Position numbers and translations under genes: made by a program | The notes under the pieces: model-generated | What the model was told of the DNA's origin: nothing | The model's input: only the letters and a program-made list of their open reading frames with translations | Databases searched by the model: none | Source: Aculops lycopersici | Lineage: Eukaryota; Arthropoda; Arachnida; Trombidiformes; Eriophyidae | Reading direction: 5' to 3' | NCBI GenBank assembly: GCA_015350385.1 | Contig: WNKI01000004.1 | Location: 747,912 to 811,911, forward strand | DNA: 64,000 nucleotides | Part shown: in pieces, positions 30,441 to 43,600 of the stretch | Position numbering within the stretch: position 1 is the first letter of the stretch | How the letters are laid out: each line of letters starts with the position of its first letter

Positions 30441-31328
30441 CATCACTAGTCCATAGAACCTCGCCACTGCCTTTGACAACGCTGCTGCCATTGCCCACGA
30501 CAACAACGGCAACAGGTGGCAACGGCTGTAGCTAAACTAGGGATGGACAGGAGTTACTAGCGAAAGCAGCAACAATGCCAACAAGTCGCATGAAGCAGCC
30601 GTCTACCTGTTGCTCGAATCATGAGTGTATCTTTGTCCCCCTACCAAAGTCTATTTGTTGCTTGGCCAACTTTGTACCAACTTTTCTATGCTAGTGCATC
30701 TCACCTCAGAGATAAACTCGCTATCAGTTGGCCAAGAAGCAAGCGGAAAAGCAGAGACTTATGCTCCCGAGATTTTGTCGTCGCTTTGGCCGCGGCCGCA
30801 GCTACCGTCGCTTCTCTACCTGTTGTCTTGTTCGTGGTTTCAATCAGTCGAATCTACCGGCGCGCTGACAAGATAATAATAATTGAACTACACAAGATTC
30901 AACGGGCAACACGACGATTGCGACGAACACGGTGAGTTCACCTGTCACTGTTGTAGAGAGCTAGCTTGTCAACGGGTAAACTAGAGACAAGACTTGGGCA
31001 AGCCAACGGTGCTTCTGGTTTGCGTCCAAGATATCGATGACAATTTATTTATTTCATTTTATAACATCTCTCCTCCAGCAACTTGTTGCACTCGGCCGAA
31101 CTTTTCTCCTCCCTTCTCTTCTCTTTTCTTCTCTCCGAGTCTCTGATTTCAGCAGGTTGCCTTGCTCGCTAGTTTGCCGGCCACTTGGAGTCACGGAAGC
31201 GGCCTGCCGGTCAGCGAGTCGTGTCGTGTCTGCTGCAAAAAATTGCAACACCGAACAACCGGCTAACTTGTTGTTGGTTCTTCTCGTTTATTTGGCTCGC
31301 CAACAAACTGATAGAAAGAACGAACGAA

Positions 31329-31332
<4 letters not shown>

Positions 31333-31359
<27 letters not shown>

Positions 31360-31360
31360 A
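31333..31360. repeat. GA dinucleotide microsatellite
   Basis: About thirteen GA units, 1 kb upstream of the cadherin first coding exon. Confidence 0.9.
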
Positions 31361-32342
31361 CCAATAAGTTTTACAATTTGTGCACATTCATCTCTCTAGA
31401 CTGAAGTGAATGCAGCAACCTGTTGAATCAAGTGGCTAACTTAGATCAACAGATGTCGCTTCGGTGAGCGCTATCGAGTGGTCAGTTTGCTTGCGCAACC
31501 CCTTGTTTCATTGCGTCCGTTGAGCTTGCCAACCTTGTGGCGCATGCGCAACGATAAAAATTGAATGCCCCTCTTCTCTTGCTACTGAAAGTGTAAGGCT
31601 CAATTGCGCGCCTTGGCTCACAAAACCATTCGCCTGTGATCAACGTACACGTCAACTGGAGTCAACAGGTGAGTTGGTTTCCACTTGTTGAGTTCAGTTT
31701 GCTTGAGTTGAGAATCTCTTATTGCAACAAATTGTGACGACAATCAATGAGCCGTTGCGCAGCAGCAGCATCAGAGCCACTTGTTGTTGGTTTAGCTAAC
31801 CAGAGACTCATCTTAACGCGTTGTTAGGTTACATCCTCTCAGCTCTTGGTGAGAGATCGCGAAAGTCTTACGTAAACAGTCTTAGTCAGTTAGCAATTTG
31901 CATGCTGTAATCAGATGGGAGTGTGAGAAGAGAGAAGGAAATAAAGATTTGAGACTTGTAAACTATTTGTCGTCGTTTTCGCTCAATTGCATCTCCGTGG
32001 TGCGAATTTTTTGTCCACTTGACCAGTTGATTAGTTGATGAGGAAAGTGATCAGAGGTGAGCAATGAGAGAAAAGAAAGGTGAGGCGAAGAGGTAAGCGA
32101 GCAATCAATTAGTGTTGATCGAATCAGGCAACAGTTGAAGCGAAAGTTGGGAACAGCATTGTCATTTGGAGTTTAGATAGATGTCAACTCAGTCGATGGA
32201 CACCAAGATCAACAATCCCCGTTAATCAATCGAAGTCACACTAGCTAACAAGTTTACCTGCAAGGGAAAAACGCAGCAGTAAAACAATATCAAACAGATC
32301 ATTTTACAAACTGCACAAGAGAAGGAGTAAAAGAAAGAGAAA

Positions 32343-32660
32343 ATGGCGCCCAGATCCAGGGGTCCGCTCGAGGATCCCAAATGGACGCGAAGACCGAAGA
32401 ACATAAAGGCTTTAGATGACATGAAAAGATTTACTGTTGCAAGTTTATTTATTTTTGCACTCTTATCAACAAATACCATCCACTGCAAGAGACAATCAAG
32501 ACAACAGCACCGACTGTCGCCCAGTCTCTTGGCCCAACTGAGAGACGACTCGGGCGACGTCGATCCCATGGAACCATGTTACTTGGCCAACAATCGCGCC
32601 TCAGAGTCGCTAACAATCTCCGAATCGACACCTGTTGGCACAATAGTCGGCGAGCTGATG
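32343..32660 (+). CDS. Protocadherin-like gene, exon 1 (signal peptide and start of first cadherin repeat)
   Basis: Starts at ATG 32343 in strong context (AAAATGG); the ATG at 32421 begins the signal peptide proper (MKRFTVASLFIFALLSTNTIHC). The exon ends ISESTPVGTIVGELM, a cadherin EC1 opening, at a perfect ATG/GTAAGT donor in phase 0. The next exon, 13.8 kb away, resumes in phase 0 with VNGD...NIELSI, which completes the same EC1 strand pattern seen in protocadherin-15-like N-termini. That fit across the splice is why I join the two. If the upstream ATG is used, a 26-residue basic segment precedes the signal peptide. Confidence 0.8.
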
Positions 32661-34394
32661 GTAAGTAGAGTGTGAATTGGACACGAGTAATTTTTGCTGA
32701 TTTTTTAGCCGTTGACATATTCAAAAGCTTCCTAGTGTATGCCTCTGCAAGCAAATCGACCATAAGTTCGGATGGATCGACAGGTGGGCGAGCGTTGTAT
32801 CGGGATTTCCAATTATTTTCCTGTCACGAATCATCATCACTTTTCTTCAATCAACCCAAGAGGTTGTCAAAGGCTAAATGGCGGCTCAACAACCGCTTTG
32901 TCTAGTCACAAGCAGTGACAAGCAACAGGTTGTGTTTGCACTATCGTTCATTTGAATGCTCACTCTACCTGAGCTCTAAAGCAAAACTCGTGTTTATGAA
33001 TGAGTGCAAATAAAAATGACCACCCTCTATACAAAACAGACTACTTGAGGTGAGTTTGTGACAGGAACACACGCGCCGTTTCAACTGTAACTCTTGCATT
33101 CACCTGTCGTAATCAACCGAGTCAAATAAACTCGGTCGCTGTCCATTTGCCTAGAGACGCAAATGAGAGATCAGCTAGAGGTTGTTGGTGCGAGTCTTTT
33201 AGTTTTCGTTCTGTTCGGTTCGGTTCGGTTCATTTCAGTTGGTTGAGTCAGCATTTCCAAGGCTTAGGGCTGAAACTAAGCGATAGGATTATTAGAATGG
33301 GATCAATCTTTAGCTATGAAAGTCAAGTCCGGTCCTGTCCAGTCCATTCATTTGCTCGCCGACTCAACTTCTCTTACCGACTCCTATCCGCATTCAGCGG
33401 TTAGAATCGATAGATGGTCGCAGCTAAGCAGTGAGTGCTCACCTGTGAATGTGCAACCGCGGGTAAGAAGTCACTTTGCATAGTGAGTGGGACCAGCTCA
33501 CCTGTTTGCTCATTAGACATTCGTCTCCGTTGCCGCTCGACTTCGGCGGCAGCGGCGCTAGTACCATCCGCTTACCTGCAAATCGACCGCAAGTTGGCAT
33601 GCCTCTTGGCGGTGAAACTCCACTGACGAGATTTGAACCAAATTTAGCAACTTGTCGTGGTATCTGTGTGTTGCAGCAGAATGTGAATTGATTTTTACCC
33701 AACTGACTGATGAGGAGAAGGCTGGCCAAAAAGCAAGTCGGCCAATTCTTTTGCCAATATTTTCGCTCCAATTTCCGTCATCATCATCATGAAGCTTGGC
33801 AACTAGAGAAGCGGAACTCTCATTTAGCCATTGATGAGCTAACCGTAAATTTGCAAACAACTCCCAGTCGGCGTCACTTTCTAATGCTGGCTCCAATTCT
33901 AATGGGACTCATTGGCGGCAAGTTTCGCCGGCGTGGAAATTTAAAAACTCACTAGTTGAATAGCATCAATCGAAAGTAAAGATGATCGCTTAAATATACA
34001 ACTAAACGGGTGGTTGGTTGCCTCATCGTGGTCATCATTTAGTTAGTTTAGCTTGCGGAAAATCATTTCAAAATTGATAATCCAAACCTTCAGTTGCTCA
34101 CTAGATTCATATGGATATCCATTCGAGAGAGACCACACGCGCCAAAACCACTTGCTTTTCGGATTTGATTCGATTTGATCCGATCAGAGCTTGTGGTAGT
34201 AGTTGGCCAAATGTGATCAAATAGAAGGGTAGAGCAAGAGATTAAATTTAGAGTATAATCGATTAATATGCTTACTTTTGGTAGCATAAATAGAGGAGAA
34301 GTAGATGAGAAGTAAGTGAGTCTATTCAAGTTTAGTTTGGTTTACTTAACTGATTATCCCTTTTAGCATTAAACCTTGGGCCACTTGAACCTTC

Positions 34395-34416
34395 CTCTCT
34401 CTCTCTCTCTCTCTCT
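34395..34416. repeat. CT dinucleotide microsatellite
   Basis: Eleven CT units within the cadherin intron. Confidence 0.9.
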
Positions 34417-35169
34417 TTTTGTTGCAACTTTCTCTACAGTTTGAGACTTTCGCTTTACTCCTTCCTCTAAATCTTTGCGCGTTTCCATTCGAGTCTCAAG
34501 AACTGGCGCTAAACTCTCAATGCTCTTCCTTTCAACTCTTCCAATGAACTAGAGGAAACAAAAGAAGCGCTGACCAAGACATCAAATATCGACTGACTTA
34601 CAGACTTTGAAGCGCCAATCAACCAGTCGCTAGCTGTAAACCTTTCCCCGCTTCCATGTTCTCGTGTTAGCTCGACAGAGGCAATAGAAATAACAGTAGC
34701 AACATGATAACGTGAGAGAACAAAAAGACTAAGCAACTTTTTAGTTCGCTTCCATCAAATAATTGAAAGCTTCCTAGTTCATTCGTCATTGTGTTTGGGT
34801 TTCTTTCCCTTAACAGCGATGAGCCGTTTGCTGAGAGCAACAAGCGCAAGGTTTTATGCAAATTCCAATTGTGTAACATAACATTGGCCATCAGTCAAGT
34901 GGTTGGTAGGTAGTGAGTCAATGAATTGGTTAGCAGACGAGCGAGAAAGATGATACACTACAGAGCAGGTGGTTAAGTCCTGATTGCATTATACTTGCGG
35001 TATTAGCTAGTTTTTGTCGAACTACAATCTTCTTTAACACAAGCCGAATGTATACATGGCATTGAGGGTCTCGTTCGATCAAGTCTGTGCAGCTCAATTG
35101 ACCTTGCGTTCTAGAGGGCAACAAACATTTGCGATCCCCATAAGCGATATTTGGGGAAGGGTCCACACT

Positions 35170-36123
35170 CAGTAGATGCACCATGATTTGAGGAACACAA
35201 TGCACGAAATTTCCTCTCAATACCCCAACCGGTTCCCAAGTTATACCCTCAAAGTCGTTTTAAGGTTCCTCGATATTTCAGGGTTCTCCCAAGATTCACG
35301 ACGTCGATTCCTGCATGTTTCTACCTCCAGTTTGAACCTACATAGGACCTGCAAAGGATAATTTCCACAGCACGTCTGGAATACGCAGGGGACCCTCAAG
35401 CACCTAGCGCCTCGAATCGAGATGGATCATCTTGAGAGATGATAGCAGCGTGCTAAGAGTCCGGAATCGATTTGCCAAATTGCTCTGAATATAACGAAAA
35501 AAAACCTTCTTAGATGACACTTGAATTGCAAAAGTTATGCAAGTTACAGTAAAAACAACACCTGCAAACGTTTCAGAAGCATGATTCTGAGCTTCCGGTT
35601 GCGTCAGCTTCATGCAATTGCTCATAGTTTTCGAGATACAAATGGTTTTAAAACACGATTTTCGCCTTAATTAACATCAAATACAGACCGAAAGATTGAG
35701 CAAAGAAACTCGCATGGCAAGTCGCTGACAATGCGCTAGCAAGCCCAAAGGTCAGAAACTGGGCCTCCATCTCAGAGGAAAAAGGAGGGTCAGGCTGAGT
35801 TTCCTGAGGTGGTACCGCATTCGGCTAGGTTAGATGCAACAAGGCGCCTTTGGTAATTGCAGAATAACGACAAGGTTAAACATTACGCCCGCCGACGTGA
35901 TAAATGCCTCTCACTCTTCCGGTGATCGCTGTTTCCTGACCTGTTGAGATTTTTCTCCCAAATTTCCACCGGGGAATCTTTAATTTGCGTGACATTCGCT
36001 GGTTGCTTCAAAATTATAAACAACCTTTGCTTTGGCCCGTTTTCGAGGTATCCAATGATACGTATTGACCCCAATAACTAGGATACACAAGAGGGTACTG
36101 TCCAGAGCGAAATAGAATCTATT
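35170..36123 (-). repeat. 954-bp dispersed repeat, copy A (inverted relative to copy B)
   Basis: The reverse complement matches 52907-53860 almost base for base, with about 20 mismatches noticed, i.e. roughly 98% identity. One end carries the palindrome-like AATAGATTCTATT (36111-36123), the other GGTGCATCTACTG. It encodes no recognised protein; its short open frames are shared with copy B but have no known domain. It is probably a non-autonomous or truncated mobile element. No clear target duplication or long terminal inverted repeat is seen, so the true element may be longer and more diverged outside this core. Confidence 0.88.
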
Positions 36124-38033
36124 GTCCATTGACTTACTCATTATTTACACGGCAGTTTGATCAGAAGATTCAGAGCCAGCTAAATTTACTAGCTTCCTGT
36201 CTCATTCCGAAGATATTTTCAACGAATAGTCACTGTTTCTACCCCTGTTTGAATTTTCTCTTCAAATTTCAACCATACATCCCTAAAACTGCACAACAAA
36301 TGTCTGGCTGTTTAGAATCAACATCTCTCTTGAGACTTGTGGATTAATCGAGCCTTCGATGCAACACATCAGGCCTAATTGCGCAACATGACAAAATTAT
36401 ACCTGCTTGAAACGCAGGATCGAACTTCAGAATCGATTCACTCAGGGCTTTAGTTCTATTTGAACGAGTTTTGTTCAGACCCTAACCGTCGGCGCCTTTC
36501 GGTGTCTGTTGAGGTTTCTTCTTCACCGATAATAAGGCTCCACTTTCCGCTAGACGAGATTATTTCACTTCTACACCATGAACTTTCAATGGGGACGAAA
36601 AATCTTGTAGTCGAGGAAAAAAGTTGGACCAAGATATGATTTTCTCAGGTGTCCAAATTACTTTCCCTCTCTTTAGATCGTTGAACGTGAGAGAGATCGA
36701 CAAAAGCAATCACCTGCTCACTTTCTCTTGCAACCAAGCGACCAACTGTGCTACAGAGATCAAAAATAAGTTGCCACTTGTTCCTACCGCTCTGCCCGTC
36801 ATGTCCAGCCAGACCGTCGTCTGTCGAGCCAGCTAGCTAACTAACCAACCAGAAGCTAGTCAGTCTGTTAGCCTGACAGACGTAATGTGATTTTTAAGTT
36901 TCAGAGTGAGATCTCAACTCTCACTGGCACCCGGGCAAGAAATCGAATCAAATTTAAGTTCCTCTTTCATTACAACTTCTTCGTCTTCTTCCATTTCTCG
37001 TTCGCTTTCTTCTTCTCTTTCTCTTAGTTCACATATTTTTCGCCCCCAAGAATTGAACTGCCGCCTTGTGGTTCCAAGTGACGCAAATGCAACTTAGTAG
37101 CCAAACTATTGGCTTCTGTCGTGTGGTTAGCTAGCTTTCGGTTGATGAGGAGTCTTTGGTGCCAAAACATTTGGTTTGTTTTCCCACAAGTTTGTTGACC
37201 AGCGACGAGTGAGGGGAGAAATCACATTCGCTTCTTTTCATTTTGCTTTCAGTATTAACTTATGAGCTTTCTCTATTGCCACTCCAAAAACCATAACTTT
37301 GGTCGGTTGGCTGGTTGGCCACAAGCCAACAACTTTAGCTCCACAATCAAAGTGGAGTTAAAGTGAGAGTTTAAAATTTGAGTTGCTCGACTTGAACTCA
37401 AGACTCAGAGACGGCTGATCGCTGCACCTAAGATTACGAAGGCACCTGAGACTCGCTGATTCGCTAGCTCGCTTGCCAGAAAGCTTAACGATCGATCATC
37501 TTCCCGCCCCCAAAACTCATGGGATTGATTTCTCAATCCTCTAGCGGTTGTTGGAAAACTGAGGCAGTTTTAGTTACAACGAGTACCTTTTCTCCCTGCT
37601 AAATTTGAACTCTCCATTTGCCGTTCATCTCAGTGGGCGATTGATGGATCAGCTGGCTTTCGAGTGTCATTCTAATGCCCTCAAATACCCGATGATATCC
37701 GAGCGCCTCGAGGTAGGCTGCTCATCTGCTTCACCTACTGCGATTGTTTTGGATCATCTGGTGGTAGTGTGAGGAGAAGCAAAACAATGGTTGAAATCGG
37801 ATTAATTTGATCCAATATTTGACAAGATTCCACGCTGAAGGTTTAGTTTGATTCGACGATGCTGATTGTGTGTCGATAATCAGCAATCAGCTTTCTCGAC
37901 CATCAAAAATTAAGCCACCTTTTGGGCAGGAGCTAATCGGTTAAAGTCGAGGGTGGAATGACTTTTATTTGGTCAATCTAAATGTGATATATTTGCATTA
38001 ACTGACTTAGAGTAGGTAGATGTGCAACCGCAA

Positions 38034-38054
38034 CTCTCTCTCTCTCTCTCTCTC
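38034..38054. repeat. CT dinucleotide microsatellite
   Basis: About ten CT units within the cadherin intron. Confidence 0.9.
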
Positions 38055-40602
38055 ACTCGGCGACGCCGACTACCATTGAGATGACCATTATAAGGCAAAT
38101 GTTTTTGCTGCCGATGCGTGTTTTTAAAAGTGGAAAACATTCAAATTTGGTGGCCTGCCAACTAAACACAAATCAAATTCCCTCTAGTTGCCCATAAGTT
38201 TGAGCAATAAATATAAATATGAATTATATTTATATGCAAAGAGAGTGTGTAGCTGTCTCATTGAACTCGGCGCAGACCAACTGGCTGCCGCTGGATTGCT
38301 ATTCATTTTGCCTCGTCTTCCTGGAAGTCTCTTCATCAAACTCTTTTAGTTTAGTCACTGAACTGAACGGCAACATTTTGTTGGCAGGACGCGAGAGACA
38401 GAGACACTGACTGCCCAATTCACCTGTACCATTAAGCTAAAGTTGCTGCCGCGGGCGACGACGAGAAGCGAGACCAGTGTTAAGCGAGGCGGCAACCACC
38501 TGGAGATCTTCCTAGGCGCGCAATTATCTCGAGCTCACTCAGTATCACCAGCACCAGCACCACCGCCGCCGCCACCACTGCCAACGCCGCCAAAGAGAAA
38601 GGAGAGAGCCCAGGTAAACTAGCGGCACGCAGGTGAGAGTTGCCGACAAGGAGAGCAACAACTTCCGTTTTTGAATTTGTCTGTGCATCAGCATCATTCA
38701 TGAATCTAGCTGGCCATTGACAAATCCTGCTCTTGGTCACGCCAAGAACAACGGGCAGAATCCTCGAGGTGTTTTGTAGTTCCGCTGTTTGCTGGCTAGC
38801 CACCTAAGGAAGAAGTGAAAGCTCAAGTTTTTTGCTCAAAAATCCAATTACAATTGTAGTTTTTGAAGGGGAAAAAAATAATACTCATGATTCCTAAGAC
38901 TTGTCGATGCGCAATTAGCTGGCTCTATCGTGGAGACTCTAACCACTTGTTGCCGGTTTGTTCAAATTTAATCATCACCTGATATCCCGGATCCAATGTC
39001 CAGCCGCCAGCATACTGCCCGTTTGTTTAAGAAAGAATGCCGGTTCGCTTGCAATATTGCTTTTAATTGCAATCCTAAGACTCATTATCATGCCTTTTCT
39101 CATTCAACTCTTTCTGCCCCTAAATTTTCGTTATGCTTTCTCGCGTTCTATCCGTCTCTTTCTCACCCTCTCTCTTCTCGTGGATACAGAAAACAAATAA
39201 TAGTAGAGATAATGGATGAAACGTGAATTTGAGCCCCGATAGCTTCATTAGTAGACGAGATGGCTAAAAAATTTTTGCAAAAAATTATGCACCATCAGCC
39301 GTTCCATGGACTAACGGATTGCGAGACAAATGACTGACTGGAGAATTAAAGAGAGGGAGAGAAAAGTCAGTAGAATTTCGGCAGGCTGGCAAGCTCCCGG
39401 TTTTGAAGGCGCCAAGTGGAGTTGAGCTAAGTGATGCCTTCGAGCGATAGAGGGCTTTCTCTTCGGGAAATGGGAGCGAAAGTGTTTTAATTTCACTCAC
39501 ACTCTCTCCCACTTTATTGTACCTTTGTGGCCAACTAAAAAGCCATTGTAACTTGACTCCCGAACGCCTTTGTCTCTCGTCAATCGGTGTTAGTTGCTGT
39601 AACTGCTACAGATGCTAAGCAATGAATGCAAATCTCCGGCTTCGAGTTGATTGAAAATCAAGCGCTCGCTTGATGATCACCATCTACTTGGTTTCATTGC
39701 TTTCGCGCGCGAGCTCGCCCTTCCATTGTGTTCAAGTGCGATGAGTTGGCCACTTCGAGTTCCCGGGCGACGAGCGGCAACTTGTTGAGCGAAGAGGCTG
39801 AGTTGATGATGACGATGATGATGATTAACTCGCTCACTTTTTGATGAACTCGACCAACCTAGTCTATCAAAAAGGAGAATCAAGTTTAAAACAAAAGCCA
39901 CTTGTTGCTCCTGTTGCGGCTGCGGCAGCGGCGATGCCTTTCTGACTCTGTGGCCCTGGGCCAACCTGAAGCTCGCAATGTTTCAATTCGCCTTGAGGCG
40001 CCCAAAAGCACACTAGACCTGCAAAAAGGGGCGAGTAGCTGGGATTGGAGAGTGTTTTGTTTGTCAGCTCATTGCGCAATCGGGCGTCGAAAGGGAGTTT
40101 CAATGATCGTTATTATTGTTATCATGATTATTATTGCCAGTTCCTTTTCGACGTTCAACTCACGTGGAACTCAAGTTCGAAGTGTGAATCTCATTAGTTG
40201 CATGGACTAAGAAAGCAACAAGTGCCCTTCTCCCCCTGTGCTCAGCTCTATTGTGTTCGGGCGGCGTGTAATTTTCTCATTCTCATGTATCGTGTGAGAA
40301 AGATAGCCCGTATGGCGCAACATTGAAAACTATCCCTCTCTCGATTTTGCGGTTGCAACCATCGAATATTCCTATTTTAAAAGAGAAATAAATTAAATTG
40401 AAAGAAACTTGATGATAATTGGCGAATCCAATTCGCTAACCGTGCAATTGGCCTTTGTATTTTCCCATTTAATGATGGCGATGACCGTGATGATGTCGAC
40501 CGACTTTTATTTGACGAGATGCAATATTATGCACCACACAAAGATTGAGAGAGAGTCGATGCTTTTGATCAGAGAAACCCATTGCTTTCTCTCTCTCTCT
40601 CT

Positions 40603-40622
40603 NNNNNNNNNNNNNNNNNNNN
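40603..40622. other. Assembly gap (20 N)
   Basis: Twenty Ns directly after a CT microsatellite (about 40588-40602). The size is probably nominal. Confidence 0.99.
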
Positions 40623-43600
40623 CCACTTTACTTCACTTTATCTCGTCAAAGTTTGTGGTCACTGCTGGCACTTAAACCACTTGACCAAAGATCAAACCAC
40701 CAAAAGTTCTATTGATTTGCTCGGCGCCCAAGGTGATGACGCAACACCAACATCAATAGCAACAACAACAGACGTAAGTACATCAGCGCGTCCACTTCAC
40801 TCTCAATCTCAAGTTGCAAAAAGCTAGAGCTACTCAACTCAAGATTGAACCCTCGAGTTGGTTGATTTGATTATCGGCGCCTCTCAAAATGCTCTCGCTT
40901 TCCACCGAACAACGGTGACCAAAGGCTCAGGTGCAGGTAAAGTTACAGGTCAGGTGAAGGATCGTGGCAACTTAAGTGGAAGCGCCGATCGACGACACGC
41001 GCAACTTACATTCATCCAGGTGGCAACCATCGGCTACATCAACAACCAACCAACAGGTGGTTTTTGGTGGCTTTTATTTTATCGTATTCTCCTGCCTCGA
41101 AAAAAGGGGAAAAACATTGCAAAGTTTACAATCAACTAAGCGAGTCTTTACTAGTTAATGTGCATTAAACAAGAGCATAAAACTCGACCACTTGATTTTA
41201 GTCAGCTTGTAGAAAAAGGGCAAGCTAAACTCGACGTTAAGAGTAGAGATCTGGACATGCGCTTATTGCTTTGCACTCGTCGGAGTTGGATTTGCCACTT
41301 TGATTTTACCATCCATTTGACTACACTAGACTAAAAAGCCACAAGTTCAGCTTAACACTTGGCCAGTTTTGTAGAGTGGACTTCTAATAAGCAAATGAGC
41401 AATCATTGCCGCAACCTATTCGCCAAAGTGGCAATAAAACGAAGTGAGCAGCTACAGGTAGTGGCGTTTGCAGGTATGAGTGGTGGCGGCTTTGAATGCA
41501 GGTGTAGCAGCTGCCCGGTGTTTTCCTGGCGTCTCACGAAGCATATCGCGATTTCCAGCAGTTGGACAGAGTAGCCTCCGCCGAGCGGGTTTCTTGCGAG
41601 CTCGTTGGTGGCCGGCGGCGGCGGCCACTTGTAGTTGTTGCCGCCGCTGTCTCTCGTTTGCAGATTTTATCTCGACTCATCGATGAGTCGAGTTAGTGAG
41701 TTAGTGAGAAGAGAAGAGAAAAATTCAATGAGTTGGCAAATTAACAGACTGGCTAGTCTCACTGATTACCTTTAGCGGACTTGTGCAAAACTTGGCGTCG
41801 ATTGCATCAGCATCCAAACTTATTGGCAAGCTAGCTAAATAACCGAATGGACGGCCACACGAGAGGCGAGATCTCAATCATGCAAATTAGATGATTTCAC
41901 TTCCCTCTCACTGCTCCAAATTCGCCAGTTTGCTGCTCCACATTCAATGGAATCCAATCCGAACCAATGGAACTACCTGTTCTGCTACCTTTCCACCATC
42001 CACCCGTCAACGGAACCGCACGGAACCGAACGTCTTCGAGGTTGGATAGATTTCTCCTGACTCGCCAGTCAGTGAACGTTCGGTCGAGACTACGAGGCCA
42101 ACTGGGCAACGTTGCCACCGCAACTGAAGTGAGTGCGCAAAATCTTAGTTTAGTCACTACACTCTGGCTTGCCAAAAGTGAGACTGCATACCTGTTGGCT
42201 TAGTTTGTTGTCCCAACAGTTTGGAAGTAGAGATAGTTAAATGGTATTAGTGGAGAGAAAATAAAATCTCTCACTCGAAACTTTGCTGCAGACGGAGACG
42301 GCGATGATAATGATGCTAATGCAGTAAAAGTCACTCGACTGCTTGACCAACTGCCATTCGGATTTTAGAGAGTAGAAGTTGGAACATTAGCAACAGTAGC
42401 CTTAACAGTTGGCCACTAAGATTACTGGATTCACACTCTCGAGTTGGAGGGATTCGTAACTCGCCAAGAGCGTGGAGATAAGTTAACGAACTAGCAAGTT
42501 GCCACGATGATCAGATGGTTGCGGCGGCCGCTTGAATTACGCGCCAATTTATTCCGTTCGCGCGCAAAGTTTGCTAATGCTGTTACGCAAGCAACAAGTG
42601 GTTACCTGTATTTGAACCGCTTCTTCGATCGTGATAAAATCATTTATTTGCTCGCTTATAATCGAACTAAACCGCCAATTTGTGGGCGTAATTGTGATAA
42701 TTTTGTCTTCTTCTCTCACTCGCTTTTCGTCCTCTTCCGTCTCACCTCTTGAGCATGACACGAGAGAAAGAGAGAGAAGACAGGCATCATCATCAGTATC
42801 GTTAGTATTGAGTTTAGCTTTATTCATGACTCATGCTTTGCATTTACCCTCATCATTATTAAAAATCCGCACACGTAATCAATAATCGTCATTCTTTGTG
42901 ATGGCAATCGAATGCTGAAACATGAATTAAATAAACAGCCTCTTGTGACAACAGTCGAACTTCCGTTGCTTCGGAAGACAGCGGCGAGAGCGCATGCATT
43001 ACAAATTGTACCAGCCAAGATAAAACCACAATCGCCAATACAAACCCAATGATTAGCTAACGGTCGACTCCTCGAATGGATGCCGAAGCAGCATTGGCAT
43101 TCATTTCATCTTCTAAGCCTTACAACCAATGCTTCCAAGGACAAACTCGGCCAGGGAGTGCGGAGGAGGCGCAACAGGTGACCAACAGGTTTGGCCTTGT
43201 TATTATTGCTTCTATGTCGCCTAGCCTCAGCAAAATTAAGCAGGCCAATGGGTTAACTAACGTCGAGCAGTATTATCATGTGGCTCAACAAATTGGCCCT
43301 ACTGTTGGTTGCGGCCAATTTGTTGTTTCGAATTCCTTCGCTAACAGGAGCAGTCGTGGCAACAGCATCAGGTGGTTGTTTCGATCAGCGCGCACATACA
43401 CATAGTTACGTAACAGGTAGTTTAACGCCACTGTTGCCATGAATGGTCGGCAAGGGAGCGCCGGCGGCCGAGGACTTGGTCGCTGCTGGAGCGCCGACCG
43501 CAACATTCAACAGGTTGCCTGTTGTGCTTATCTAAACTCACAGAGCTACGTTTTTGCGCGACCAGTCAATTAGTAGCCACTTGTTGTTGTTTCGAAGACG

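Larger units (their letters stand above)
26282..32342. other. Gene-poor region upstream of the cadherin signal-peptide exon
   Basis: About 6 kb without a supported coding exon. It contains GA, GAGT, GCC and TTG microsatellites and many CAGGT-type words. Plus-strand donor-like sites CAACAG/GTGAGT at 31668/31669 and ACACG/GTGAGT near 30931 could close non-coding 5' exons of the cadherin transcript; a matching acceptor (TCAAACAG) ends near 32298. These are guesses from splice words alone. Confidence 0.4.

Noticed and set aside
30621..30935. 104-codon plus-strand frame upstream of the cadherin gene
   Set aside because: Two overlapping frames cover the same bases, both low-information; one ends at a donor-like GTGAGT, but no matching exon was found.
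35176..36074. Open frames of 61-73 codons shared by both arms of the inverted repeat
   Set aside because: They are conserved because the DNA is ~98% identical, not evidently by protein selection; no domain is recognisable.
36360..36440. tRNA-like GGATCGAAC word in the flank of repeat A
   Set aside because: No matching A-box or cloverleaf arms could be drawn around it.
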